DNA from: Thalassomonas viridans
GTDB lineage: Bacteria > Pseudomonadota > Gammaproteobacteria > Enterobacterales > Alteromonadaceae
Length of the DNA stretch: 64,000 nt
Direction of reading: 5' to 3'
NCBI RefSeq assembly: GCF_000948985.2
Contig: NZ_CP059734.1
Coordinates: forward strand, 1,116,001-1,180,000
The position numbers and the translations under genes were made by a program. Positions 1 through 8,095 of this stretch are shown one piece after another; position 1 is the first letter of the stretch; each line of letters starts with the position of its first letter. The notes beneath the pieces were generated by a model. That model did not search any database and was not told the origin of the DNA. It saw only the letters and a program-made list of their open reading frames with translations.

Positions 1-2568
1 AGCCTGGTGCGTGCCATGGATCTGAAAAAATCATCTGACGGTGTGGTTGACGGCATTTCCGCCGAAGACATAGGTAAATTTCCCGATCAAAACGTTGCCG
101 AGTCATTGCAGCGTATTTCCGGGGTGGCGATAGACCGTGAAAGCGGCGAAGGTCAGCTGGTCAGTGTCCGTGGTTTAGGGCCGGAATTTAATGCCGTACA
201 GGTTAACGGCCGTACTATGGCGACTATCAGCGGTGGCCGGGCGTTCAGTTTCGATACCCTTGCATCGGAATTAATCAACGGCGCCGAAGTGCATAAAACG
301 CAAACCGGCAAGCTTCAGGAAGGCAGCATAGGGGCCACGATCAATATTACCACCCACAGGCCGTTAACTGTCGGCGACTTCAAAGCGGTCAGCAGCGCAA
401 AATCCACATACGATGAATTATCCGGCAACTATAGCCCTTCTTTTTCCGGCCTGGTCAGCAATATCTTTGACGACGGCAAGTTTGGTGTTTTAGCTTCCTT
501 TGCCTACAGCGACCGCGATAGCCGTAGCGAAAACGGCCAGACGGCAGGTTATATTACCCGGGATCTCTCGCTGGACGACGGCACCACCTATAGCGATGTT
601 TATATGCCGCGCAACTACGACCAGATAGTGCAGACGGAAAACCGTGAGCGCACCAGCGGCAGCTTAGTGCTGCAATATGCCCCGTCGGAAGAGCTGGTAT
701 TTACCGCCGATGCACTGTATTCGCAATACGACGTTTCCTACCGCCAGGACATTCTCGCCCACTGGTTCGACAACGCCAATATTGTTGACGCCACCCTGGA
801 TGAAAACAACACGGTAGTTAAGCTGGACTCGGCCCGCAACAGCGCCACCGATTATTTGAACCGGCTTTCAGAGCGGCCCACCACAACCAAGGCGCTGGCG
901 TTTAACATGGACTGGCAGTTAAGCGACAACCTGACCCTGGTTGCCGATGCTTCCTATTCTGAGGCGGAATCGTTAAACGGTGGTCGCACCACAGATACCG
1001 TTGCCGGTTTTGTTAATGCCTACTCGTTTGACAACAGTACAGGCTCATCCCTGCCTTCGCTGACTTTTGCCGAAGATCTTAATCCTGCCGTGGTAGGCTC
1101 CAACTGGGCGAGCCAGTTCGGCGACGATATTGAAGATGAAATTCTTGAACTGAAACTGGATGCCGAATGGCTGGTTGACCGGGGAGCGCTGGCGAAAGTT
1201 AATACCGGCGTGTTTTACTCCGACCGTACCCTGGCGACTACCTATTACAACACCAACTGGCGTGTCAGCGTATTGCACGGCGGTTACCCGGAAGGAGTCG
1301 ATTTGCCGGACGAGCTGTTTACCGTGTTTGACGCCGACGGTTTCTTATCCGGCGCCGGCGGAGGCTCTGCCAACCAGTGGTTAAAGTTCGACTCGTATGA
1401 GTTTATGGACTTTCTGTTAACGGATGCGGCCATTAACGGCCTGGACGATCCGGCGGCCGCCCGCGAAACCATAGCCAAATATGACGGCTTTACCGCCCAT
1501 GCCGAGCCTGATGCCTACAAGGTCAGTGAAGAAGTGGCCGCGGCCTATGTTGATTTCACCTTTAGCGGCGACCTTGGCGATATGCCCTGGCAAGTGGTTA
1601 CCGGCTTACGTTATGTAGAAACCACAACCCGCTCAAAAGGGGCGCAAACCGAGTTGCTTAACCTGGTTGACGTTAACAATACCGGCGACTACCAGGCGGT
1701 GGAGTCGGACGATTACCGCCCGGTATCGGTAAAAAATACCTATGACCACCTGTTGCCGAGCATAAACGCCAATATTGAACCTATCGAAGATGTGATCCTG
1801 CGTTTTGCCTATTCCGAAAGCATCACCCGGCCAACCCTGACGGAAATGTCGCCGTCTACTTCCTATGGCGGCGGTAAACTCGACAGCTTAAATGCGAGCG
1901 GCGGCAATCCCCGGCTGAAACCTTATGAATCGGAAAATATCGACTTAAGCGCCGAATGGTATTTCGACGAGGCCAGCTATCTGTCCCTGGCTTATTTTAC
2001 CAAGGATGTCGATAACTTCATTGATGACGGCGTCAGCCATGAAGTGGTGACCTTAGAGGGCACCAGCTACAACTATACCGTCAGCCGCCCGATGAACTTA
2101 AATTCCACCGACATCGACGGTTATGAGCTGGCGTTCCAACATACCCTTTCATATCTACCGGCGCCGTTTGACGGTCTTGGCCTGATGGCCAACATGACCT
2201 TTGTTGAAAGCGAATCAAGTGCCGATGAAGTAGACAATCCCCTGCCGTTACCCGGCCTGGGCGACTCGCAAAACTTAGTGCTGTTTTATGAAAAGGGCGA
2301 TATACAGTTCCGTGTTGCCTACAACAACCGTGAAGAGTTTATGCAGAGAACCACCAACTGGGCGGGCGGTGCGCCCATTTATGTAGAGGACTACGCCCAG
2401 GTGGATGTCAGCGGCAGTTATGACATCAACGAAAACTTTACGGTGTTCTTTGAAGGCATAAATGTGACCAATGAAATCACCCGTAAGCGCGGTTTGTATG
2501 AAAACCATGTACTGGCCATTGTCGAAACCGGCCCCCGCTGGTCGCTTGGTGTAAGGGCTGCGTTTTAA
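1..2568 (+). CDS. TonB-dependent outer-membrane receptor, 5' end outside window
   Basis: The frame is open from the first base, so the gene starts upstream and its signal peptide and TonB box are not visible. About 855 residues are seen. The plug domain comes first (DIGKFPDQNVAESLQRISGV, then VSVRGLGPEFNAVQVNGR), followed by a long beta-barrel rich in alternating aromatic residues, ending in a terminal Phe (VRAAF) as outer-membrane barrels do. The plug wording is that of the large Alteromonadales/Xanthomonadales receptors that import complex ligands such as carbohydrates or peptides using TonB-ExbB-ExbD energy. The ligand cannot be read from the sequence. A hairpin terminator follows directly, so it ends its transcription unit. 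Confidence 0.93.
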   Translation, partial: SLVRAMDLKKSSDGVVDGISAEDIGKFPDQNVAESLQRISGVAIDRESGEGQLVSVRGLGPEFNAVQVNGRTMATISGGRAFSFDTLASELINGAEVHKTQTGKLQEGSIGATINITTHRPLTVGDFKAVSSAKSTYDELSGNYSPSFSGLVSNIFDDGKFGVLASFAYSDRDSRSENGQTAGYITRDLSLDDGTTYSDVYMPRNYDQIVQTENRERTSGSLVLQYAPSEELVFTADALYSQYDVSYRQDILAHWFDNANIVDATLDENNTVVKLDSARNSATDYLNRLSERPTTTKALAFNMDWQLSDNLTLVADASYSEAESLNGGRTTDTVAGFVNAYSFDNSTGSSLPSLTFAEDLNPAVVGSNWASQFGDDIEDEILELKLDAEWLVDRGALAKVNTGVFYSDRTLATTYYNTNWRVSVLHGGYPEGVDLPDELFTVFDADGFLSGAGGGSANQWLKFDSYEFMDFLLTDAAINGLDDPAAARETIAKYDGFTAHAEPDAYKVSEEVAAAYVDFTFSGDLGDMPWQVVTGLRYVETTTRSKGAQTELLNLVDVNNTGDYQAVESDDYRPVSVKNTYDHLLPSINANIEPIEDVILRFAYSESITRPTLTEMSPSTSYGGGKLDSLNASGGNPRLKPYESENIDLSAEWYFDEASYLSLAYFTKDVDNFIDDGVSHEVVTLEGTSYNYTVSRPMNLNSTDIDGYELAFQHTLSYLPAPFDGLGLMANMTFVESESSADEVDNPLPLPGLGDSQNLVLFYEKGDIQFRVAYNNREEFMQRTTNWAGGAPIYVEDYAQVDVSGSYDINENFTVFFEGINVTNEITRKRGLYENHVLAIVETGPRWSLGVRAAF

Positions 2569-2579
2569 GGAAGCACACC

Positions 2580-2606
2580 AAAGCGGGCAGGCAATCTGCC
2601 CGCTTT
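2580..2606 (+). terminator. Hairpin terminator after the TonB-dependent receptor
   Basis: An 11-bp perfect stem (AAAGCGGGCAG / CTGCCCGCTTT) with a 5-nt loop begins 11 bases after the receptor stop codon. The T-run is short, so termination efficiency is uncertain. Confidence 0.65.
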
Positions 2607-2690
2607 AACTGGTTATGTTAACTGGTTATGCTGTTTGGCTGCTGACCTGGGTCGGCAGCCGATTTGCTTTTAACGTACGCAGGGAAGATG

Positions 2691-4169
2691 ATGACAACAA
2701 TTAAAAAACCTAGCTTATTTGATGCCTTGCTGCCGGTTTCGGCGCTGCTGGCGTTACTGGCATTGGCGGTGTATTTTTTTGGCGACGATTCCTCCTCGGG
2801 CCCCAACCAGATAGCCCTGATGTTATGCGCCGGTATCGCCTGTATTGTCGGCCTGAAAAATGGCCATCAACGCGAAGAAATAGAGCGGGGTATAGTTGAG
2901 GGCATCAGCCTGACCTTAGGGGCTGTGTTAATCTTGCTGGCGGTGGGCTCGCTTATCGGCACCTGGCTGCTGGCAGGCACTGTGCCGACCATGGTTTATT
3001 TGGGATTACAGGTTTTACAGCCGCAGTATTTTTATGTCAGCTGTTGCCTGCTTTGCGCTTTAGTCGCGCTTTGTGTCGGTAGCAGCTGGACGGTGGCGGC
3101 GACAATAGGTGTTGCCCTGATGGGCGTGGCCAGCGGGCTGGGAGCATCAAGTGCGGTTACCGCAGGTGCGATTATCAGCGGGGCCTATTTCGGCGATAAG
3201 CTCTCGCCGCTTTCCGATACCACCAACCTGGCGCCTGCGGTGGCGGGAAGCGAACTTTTCTCCCATATCAGGCATATGTTATGGAGCACAGTGCCCAGTT
3301 TTATTATTGCCCTGGTGCTCTTTTTAATTCTGGGGCTGAACCACGGCAAGCAAACACCGACAGCTGAAATAACACAATTGCTGACGAGTTTGGAACAGGC
3401 GTTTTTTATTTCCTGGTATTTGCTGTTGCCGCTGGTGGTTACCTTGTTTTTGGCGGTAAAGAAAGTCCCGGCTTTTCCGGCAATAGGCATAGGCGCGCTT
3501 TTAGGGGCTTTGTGGGCGGTTATCTTTCAGCAGGAATTAATTTTGTCGCAGGGCGATGGGCAGCTTTCCGTGATTGAAGCCAACATCAAAGTGGTCTGGC
3601 AGGTGATGTACGAAGGCATCACGCTTGATAGCGGCAATACTACCCTGGACAGCCTGTTAAGCGGCGGTGGTATGGGATCAATGCTAAATACCATCTGGCT
3701 GATTATTTCCGCTATGACTTTCGGCGCTATTATGGAAAAAGTCGGTCTGCTGAAAAAGCTGGTAGAAAGCCTGATGGCCCTGGCGAAAAATACCGGCTCG
3801 CTGATCACTACCACCATAACCACGGCATTTGGCACCAACTGTATTGCCGGCGATCAATACATTGCCATAGTGATGCCCGGACGTATGTTTAAAGAAGAAT
3901 ACCAGGGCAGGGGGCTGGCGCCGGAAAATTTATCCCGTGCCCTTGAAGACGGCGGCACGGTTACCTCTCCCTTGATCCCGTGGAATACTTGCGGCTCTTA
4001 TATGCAGTCGGTGCTGCTGATTAATCCGCTGGAGTACGCGCTATTTTGCTTTTTTAACTGGTTGTCGCCCATTATTGGGATGATATGCGCTTTTTCCGGG
4101 TTTAAGGTGAAGCAGTTGTTTGTGCAAACCAATCAGGGCGTGCCTGCCGGCAAAGTTAACCAGAGCTGA
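2691..4169 (+). CDS. nhaC: NhaC-family Na+/H+ antiporter
   Basis: A polytopic inner-membrane protein of about 492 residues with roughly a dozen hydrophobic segments. NhaC hallmarks are visible: the segment around GAYFGDKLSPLSDTTNLAPA, the region TAFGTNCIAGDQYIAIV and the late DGGTVTSPLIPWNTCG motif. The family exchanges Na+ for H+ and serves sodium and pH homeostasis, which fits a marine bacterium. The open frame runs back to a TTG at 2664, but an AGGGA five bases before the ATG at 2691 favours that start; the adjacent ATG at 2688 is the alternative. It stands alone, between the receptor and an accessory region. Confidence 0.9.
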   Translation: MTTIKKPSLFDALLPVSALLALLALAVYFFGDDSSSGPNQIALMLCAGIACIVGLKNGHQREEIERGIVEGISLTLGAVLILLAVGSLIGTWLLAGTVPTMVYLGLQVLQPQYFYVSCCLLCALVALCVGSSWTVAATIGVALMGVASGLGASSAVTAGAIISGAYFGDKLSPLSDTTNLAPAVAGSELFSHIRHMLWSTVPSFIIALVLFLILGLNHGKQTPTAEITQLLTSLEQAFFISWYLLLPLVVTLFLAVKKVPAFPAIGIGALLGALWAVIFQQELILSQGDGQLSVIEANIKVVWQVMYEGITLDSGNTTLDSLLSGGGMGSMLNTIWLIISAMTFGAIMEKVGLLKKLVESLMALAKNTGSLITTTITTAFGTNCIAGDQYIAIVMPGRMFKEEYQGRGLAPENLSRALEDGGTVTSPLIPWNTCGSYMQSVLLINPLEYALFCFFNWLSPIIGMICAFSGFKVKQLFVQTNQGVPAGKVNQS

Positions 4170-4286
4170 TAACACAAGTTATTTAGTGGATAAACTGATA
4201 AATTTACTGTTTAGTTTTAATGTCGTTATATGCTCCGGTTGAAGAACTGGGGCATCATTTCTTAATGTAAAGCCAGAAAGTTATTA

Positions 4287-4452
4287 TTAGGGCCTGTTTA
4301 TCTTTGGCCGTGAATGAGCTTTTTGGCTGTTTTTCCTCCTATCTGCGTTAGAAAAATGTCATGTAGAATAACTACACATCCATTTTTCTGCCTTGATAGG
4401 TGAAAAAAACGCTCAAAAATCTTCATCCCCTCCAAAGATAAACAGGCCCTAA
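4287..4452. mobile_element. MITE-like palindromic element (166 bp)
   Basis: The element is bounded by 21-bp perfect terminal inverted repeats (TTAGGGCCTGTTTATCTTTG plus G at 4287-4307, complement at 4432-4452). Its centre is a second inverted repeat, AGAAAAATG...CATTTTTCT around GTAG/CTAC, so the whole can fold into one long imperfect hairpin. It has no coding capacity. This is the build of a non-autonomous miniature transposon or large intergenic palindrome; the mobilising transposase is not in the window. Confidence 0.75.
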
Positions 4453-4644
4453 ATTCATTCTTCTGTATTTGCACTGTATAGCTGGAAAAATCCTGCTTTT
4501 AGTTGAATATCGGCGTAACATTTGGTTAACATGTTGTTAAGGCCGTGAAGGTAAAAATGTAGATTGTTTGAATAATTGAAGCGGAACCTAAGTGTTCTGG
4601 AGTTCGTAAATCTGTCATAGGACTCAGCAGAGCATTTCACATGC

Positions 4645-4665
4645 ACAAAGATAAAACAGGCCCTA
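4645..4665. repeat. Third, solitary copy of the MITE terminal repeat
   Basis: CAAAGATAAAACAGGCCCTAA is nearly identical to the right end of the element at 4287-4452, with one inserted A. With the left end at 4287 it would bound a 380-bp unit, so a larger element or a nested insertion is possible. The intervening 4453-4644 shows no convincing gene. Confidence 0.6.
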
Positions 4666-4698
4666 AAAAGTAAATAAAATTATAGGTATAAAGTCATT

Positions 4699-5505
4699 AT
4701 GAAATCAGTAGTTGCCTCAATCGGCATTTTAATAATGCTAATATCATTTAGCCTTCATGCTAGTACTGAATGCAACAATATAGAGAGCGAGGTTTTTGCA
4801 AATGGCGCATGTACAGTAATCGAAACATATAAAAGTTCTATATTATCTGCATCACCAACCCTGGCAATAGTGCTTCACGGCGATGCACCTTTCTGGAATC
4901 CGAATGTTCAATACCGAGTTGCCCAGTATTTAGCGAATAATCAAAAAAATGTGATTTCAATTGGTATGTTAAGGCCCGGTTACACTGATGATTTTAATAG
5001 GCAATCTGACGGGGAAAGAGGAGAAACGGTTGGAGACAATTATGACGATAAGCGCGTCAGGCAAATAGGAAGCTCTATTGAGGTTTTAAAAGAACATTAT
5101 AAGGCACAGAAAATTGTCGTAATTGGTCATTCGGGAGGGGCTGCGATTACAGCTAAAGTCAGCGCTCTCTTTCCTGAGCTGGTAAACCATGCCGTTATTA
5201 TTTCTTGCCCTTGTAATATTAATGCCTGGCGAAAAGATATGCTTAAACGTAATGAATATGAGCTATTTAAGGGAGATTTAAATATTTCTTCCCCCCTGGA
5301 GCTTGCCAAGAAAGTTTCGGTAAATACTAAAGTTGACCTTATTGTTGGCAAGGATGATGACAACACCAAGCCATACCTTACGAAACAATATTATGAAGCG
5401 CTTAAAAAGCATGGCAAAAATGTATACCTGCAAACTATTGAAGGTGATCACAATATTTTTCAAGGCAAGCAAGTTATAGCCACAATGCTGGCGGCAATAG
5501 AATAG
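4699..5505 (+). CDS. Secreted alpha/beta hydrolase
   Basis: 268 residues. The N-terminus (MKSVVASIGILIMLISFSLHAS) is a signal peptide, so the product is probably periplasmic or exported. The alpha/beta-hydrolase nucleophile elbow is GHSGGA at about residue 148, with Ser as nucleophile; a late acid and His are plausible in GKDDD and GDHNIF. The early LVVLHGD-type strand (AIVLHGDAPFW) fits the oxyanion-hole region. Likely an esterase or peptidase-like hydrolase, substrate unknown. The gene is AT-rich and follows MITE sequence, which suggests acquisition. Confidence 0.82.
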   Translation: MKSVVASIGILIMLISFSLHASTECNNIESEVFANGACTVIETYKSSILSASPTLAIVLHGDAPFWNPNVQYRVAQYLANNQKNVISIGMLRPGYTDDFNRQSDGERGETVGDNYDDKRVRQIGSSIEVLKEHYKAQKIVVIGHSGGAAITAKVSALFPELVNHAVIISCPCNINAWRKDMLKRNEYELFKGDLNISSPLELAKKVSVNTKVDLIVGKDDDNTKPYLTKQYYEALKKHGKNVYLQTIEGDHNIFQGKQVIATMLAAIE

Positions 5506-5704
5506 CTATTTCCCGGGAACGGATGGGGTCAGGACAAAGAAGTGTTAACTATAAATAAGTCAGATAAGTGCAATTGAGTAAATCAATAACCCGGGCTATG
5601 AAGTCAATAGAGCGTATAACAGGCTGGATAATTGGACAAATTTTACAGGGCGTTATAGCGTAAGGTATCTGGGTAAAAATAAGCGTTATATTAAGGAAAA
5701 TAAA

Positions 5705-6127
5705 ATGAGCAAAAAGTTATTGCTATCTAGTTTGTTGCTAATTTCAGGCCTGGCTAATGGGGCGTGTATTAAAAGTAATAGTGTAGATACCCCGACACTT
5801 CATATTAACAACAATAATAGTAGATTTGGCTTGATATGGATTTCAAATACATCAGATAAAGTTGTGGACGTATCTATTAAGGTATACGACCAAAACGGGT
5901 CGGATGTTTCTCCGTCAGTTGTATCTGGAGGTGTATTGTCACACAGCCTACCAGCCAAGGGCTCAGACGGATTTGTTTTGTATGGTAATGGTGCTGATAG
6001 AACAGTGTTTAGTGAGATAACTTGGAAATCATCGCAATGTGTGACTACTCCTTTGAATGCCTCCATGGAAACTCAGTGGGGAAGCTCGGTTAATATTCAA
6101 AATATTAATGCAGGTCAGCAGTTTTAA
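5705..6127 (+). CDS. Small secreted protein of unknown function
   Basis: 140 residues with a clear signal peptide (MSKKLLLSSLLLISGLANGA) followed directly by a Cys at about residue 21. The mature part is beta-rich and rich in Asn and Ser, with only two Cys residues (the second near residue 111), possibly forming a disulfide. A purine-rich AAGGAAAA lies just before the ATG. I recognise no family. It sits between a secreted hydrolase and a HIT protein and shares their low G+C. Confidence 0.7.
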   Translation: MSKKLLLSSLLLISGLANGACIKSNSVDTPTLHINNNNSRFGLIWISNTSDKVVDVSIKVYDQNGSDVSPSVVSGGVLSHSLPAKGSDGFVLYGNGADRTVFSEITWKSSQCVTTPLNASMETQWGSSVNIQNINAGQQF

Positions 6128-6190
6128 TAAACTTAAATATATAAATTAGGATGGCCTGGATAAAAAGCGTAAACATAAGTAGTTGAAAAA

Positions 6191-6655
6191 ATGAAAGATT
6201 GTATATTTTGCAAAATAGTCTCAGGAGATGAGCCGTGCCATAAGGTATGGGAAGATGAAGAGCACCTGGCATTTTTATCCATTTACCCCAACACCAAAGG
6301 GTTTACTGTAGTGATACCTAAAACTCACTGTGCTAGCTATGCATTTGCAAATAACGATGATGTGTTGGCAAAGTTAACTCTTGCGACAAAAAAAGTAGGC
6401 CTACTGTTAGACAAAGCCCTCGATGGTGTTGGACGTACAGCCATGGTTTTCGAAGGTTACGAAATAGACCATCTTCACAGTAAATTGATCCCAATGCACG
6501 GCACGGGGGATTCGTCTGATTTTCGTCCGATAGAGCCGACATTCGGTAAATTTATCGACAAGTATGAAGGCTTTTTATCTACACATGATTGTGAAAGAGC
6601 CGATGACAAAGAACTTGAACGCTTGGCGAAGGCAATCAGGGCTGCTGGAAATTAA
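6191..6655 (+). CDS. HIT-family protein (nucleotidyl hydrolase/transferase)
   Basis: 154 residues. The start MKDCIFCKIVSGDEP with its CxxC pair and the middle strand GFTVVIPKTH are typical of the HIT (histidine triad) family, which cleaves nucleoside phosphoramidates or dinucleoside polyphosphates. The triad reads HLHSKLIPMH near residues 97-106: the first two His are present, and the middle one is the nucleophile in the family, but the third position is Lys. A further His follows five residues later. Such HxHxK variants are known among bacterial HIT proteins, so activity is plausible. Cytosolic, probably monocistronic. Confidence 0.88.
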   Translation: MKDCIFCKIVSGDEPCHKVWEDEEHLAFLSIYPNTKGFTVVIPKTHCASYAFANNDDVLAKLTLATKKVGLLLDKALDGVGRTAMVFEGYEIDHLHSKLIPMHGTGDSSDFRPIEPTFGKFIDKYEGFLSTHDCERADDKELERLAKAIRAAGN

Positions 6656-6723
6656 GAGCATCCAAAGATGGTTAGATATTTAATAAAATTGGTATTCAAC
6701 CGCCCCTGAAAAATGGAACTCAA

Positions 6724-7596
6724 ATGAACGTTAGAATTTTCCTTTTAATTGCCTTGATAAGTCTCGGCACATCGGCAAAAGAAGCTGATTTAAAACCAAC
6801 AATATCAGGGCTATTTGATGTAGGTGGTTTCAACCTTTATCTGGAGTGCTTTCAACATCAAAATAGTAAGCCACAGCTGATTATTGAATCCGGTTTCGGG
6901 CTTTGGGGATCTGATGGTGTTTGGTTGGAAAATATAGAGCGCTTAAAAAATGACTTTAACGTTTGTCTGTATGATCGTTCCGGCCTGGGTAAAAGTGAAA
7001 GCGGGCCGGTACCTTTTACTGTAAATAACATGGCAAATTGGCTGCGCAATTTGTTGCAAACTGCTGATATTAAGCCGCCTTATTATTTTGCCGGCCATTC
7101 GTATGATTCATACATTATAAATTCATATAATAATCAGTTCCCTGACGAAGTACTTGGAGCTGTGTTAATTGACCCCGCGCCTTTTGGCTTTTTTTATACT
7201 ATGGCGATCCGTTGGCCAAAAGATTTTAAAACCGAGAATAAACAGTTAAGGCGACAGATGAATTTTGAGCTTACCGTTCGTAACCCTCTGTTTGAAAGAG
7301 TACCAGAAAAAGTAGATCTCATGAAAAGTTATCAGGAGTTGTCGAATGCGGTAAGTTTTGGTGATAAACCCGTAATCACATTACGTTCCAAGCAAAATGG
7401 AGAGCGTTTCGATTCTCCAGATGTACCGGACGATATAGCACGGAAAATGGATAAACTTTTTGATAATGCCGACAGCTACTTCAAGGGGCTGTCTAATAAC
7501 AGTCAAGTGTTCTATTCAAATTCCAAGAAACATAACCTGCATATTCACGACTCTGATTTAGTTGTAGAAAGCATAAAGAAACTTTTGAGAAAATAA
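6724..7596 (+). CDS. Secreted alpha/beta hydrolase with altered nucleophile elbow
   Basis: 290 residues, starting with a signal peptide (MNVRIFLLIALISLGTSAKEA). The alpha/beta-hydrolase pattern is complete up to the nucleophile: ESGFG oxyanion region, CLYDRSGLGKS strand, then AGHSYDSYI at about residue 128. The usual elbow is GxSxG; here the second Gly is Asp (G-H-S-Y-D). IDPAP follows as in the family, and HNLHIHDSD near the C-terminus supplies a candidate catalytic His. The Gly to Asp change is likely to distort the tight turn, so activity is uncertain. Confidence 0.82.
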   Translation: MNVRIFLLIALISLGTSAKEADLKPTISGLFDVGGFNLYLECFQHQNSKPQLIIESGFGLWGSDGVWLENIERLKNDFNVCLYDRSGLGKSESGPVPFTVNNMANWLRNLLQTADIKPPYYFAGHSYDSYIINSYNNQFPDEVLGAVLIDPAPFGFFYTMAIRWPKDFKTENKQLRRQMNFELTVRNPLFERVPEKVDLMKSYQELSNAVSFGDKPVITLRSKQNGERFDSPDVPDDIARKMDKLFDNADSYFKGLSNNSQVFYSNSKKHNLHIHDSDLVVESIKKLLRK

Positions 7597-7714
7597 GGCT
7601 CAATACATGAGGATAGGTGTCGCGCAGTTGCCGCTTAACCAGGCCGTTGGGCAAGCCTGTTCCTCTCCTTGTATCGAGACAGAAATGCTGAGTATCACGA
7701 GCTAATTACACCAT

Positions 7715-8038
7715 ATGAATAATGAGTATAAAATCCCATCATTAGATGAAAACAGCGAAGTAAATATTTATAGAAACAAAACTCCAAAACAAATTAAAAG
7801 CCGGGAGCGGAACATACTCTTTGGCTGTTTTATGGGGATGCTGCTTGCTATTTTGTATGGCGGATACTGCTGGTACATAGGTGAGGTTCCGTCCAGGCAG
7901 GGGACTATCTATTTAAAAGACTCTCCAACCGATTTCTATTTTCATATAACTTGCATTATAGGTGTGCCGACAATTGCTTTTTTATATGGTGCATATAAAT
8001 ATTATTTAGCAATAACAATGTTTTGTAATGAGAAGTAG
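7715..8038 (+). CDS. Small membrane protein, unknown
   Basis: 107 residues with a hydrophilic N-terminal part, a hydrophobic segment around ILFGCFMGMLLAILYGGY, a short loop (WYIGEVPSRQGTIYLKDSP) and a second segment around ITCIIGVPTIAFLYGAY. A two-helix inner-membrane protein is predicted. No family is recognised. The ATG lacks a strong ribosome-binding site, so expression is uncertain. Confidence 0.5.
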   Translation: MNNEYKIPSLDENSEVNIYRNKTPKQIKSRERNILFGCFMGMLLAILYGGYCWYIGEVPSRQGTIYLKDSPTDFYFHITCIIGVPTIAFLYGAYKYYLAITMFCNEK

Positions 8039-8095
8039 TTTTCTGACAACAAGCTTAGCCATCTCAGTTACCCCATGCCGCCGGCGTTAAGTCAG

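Noticed and set aside
4455..4646. 63-residue minus-strand frame between MITE ends
   Set aside because: No ribosome-binding site, no family, and it ends at repeated MITE sequence.
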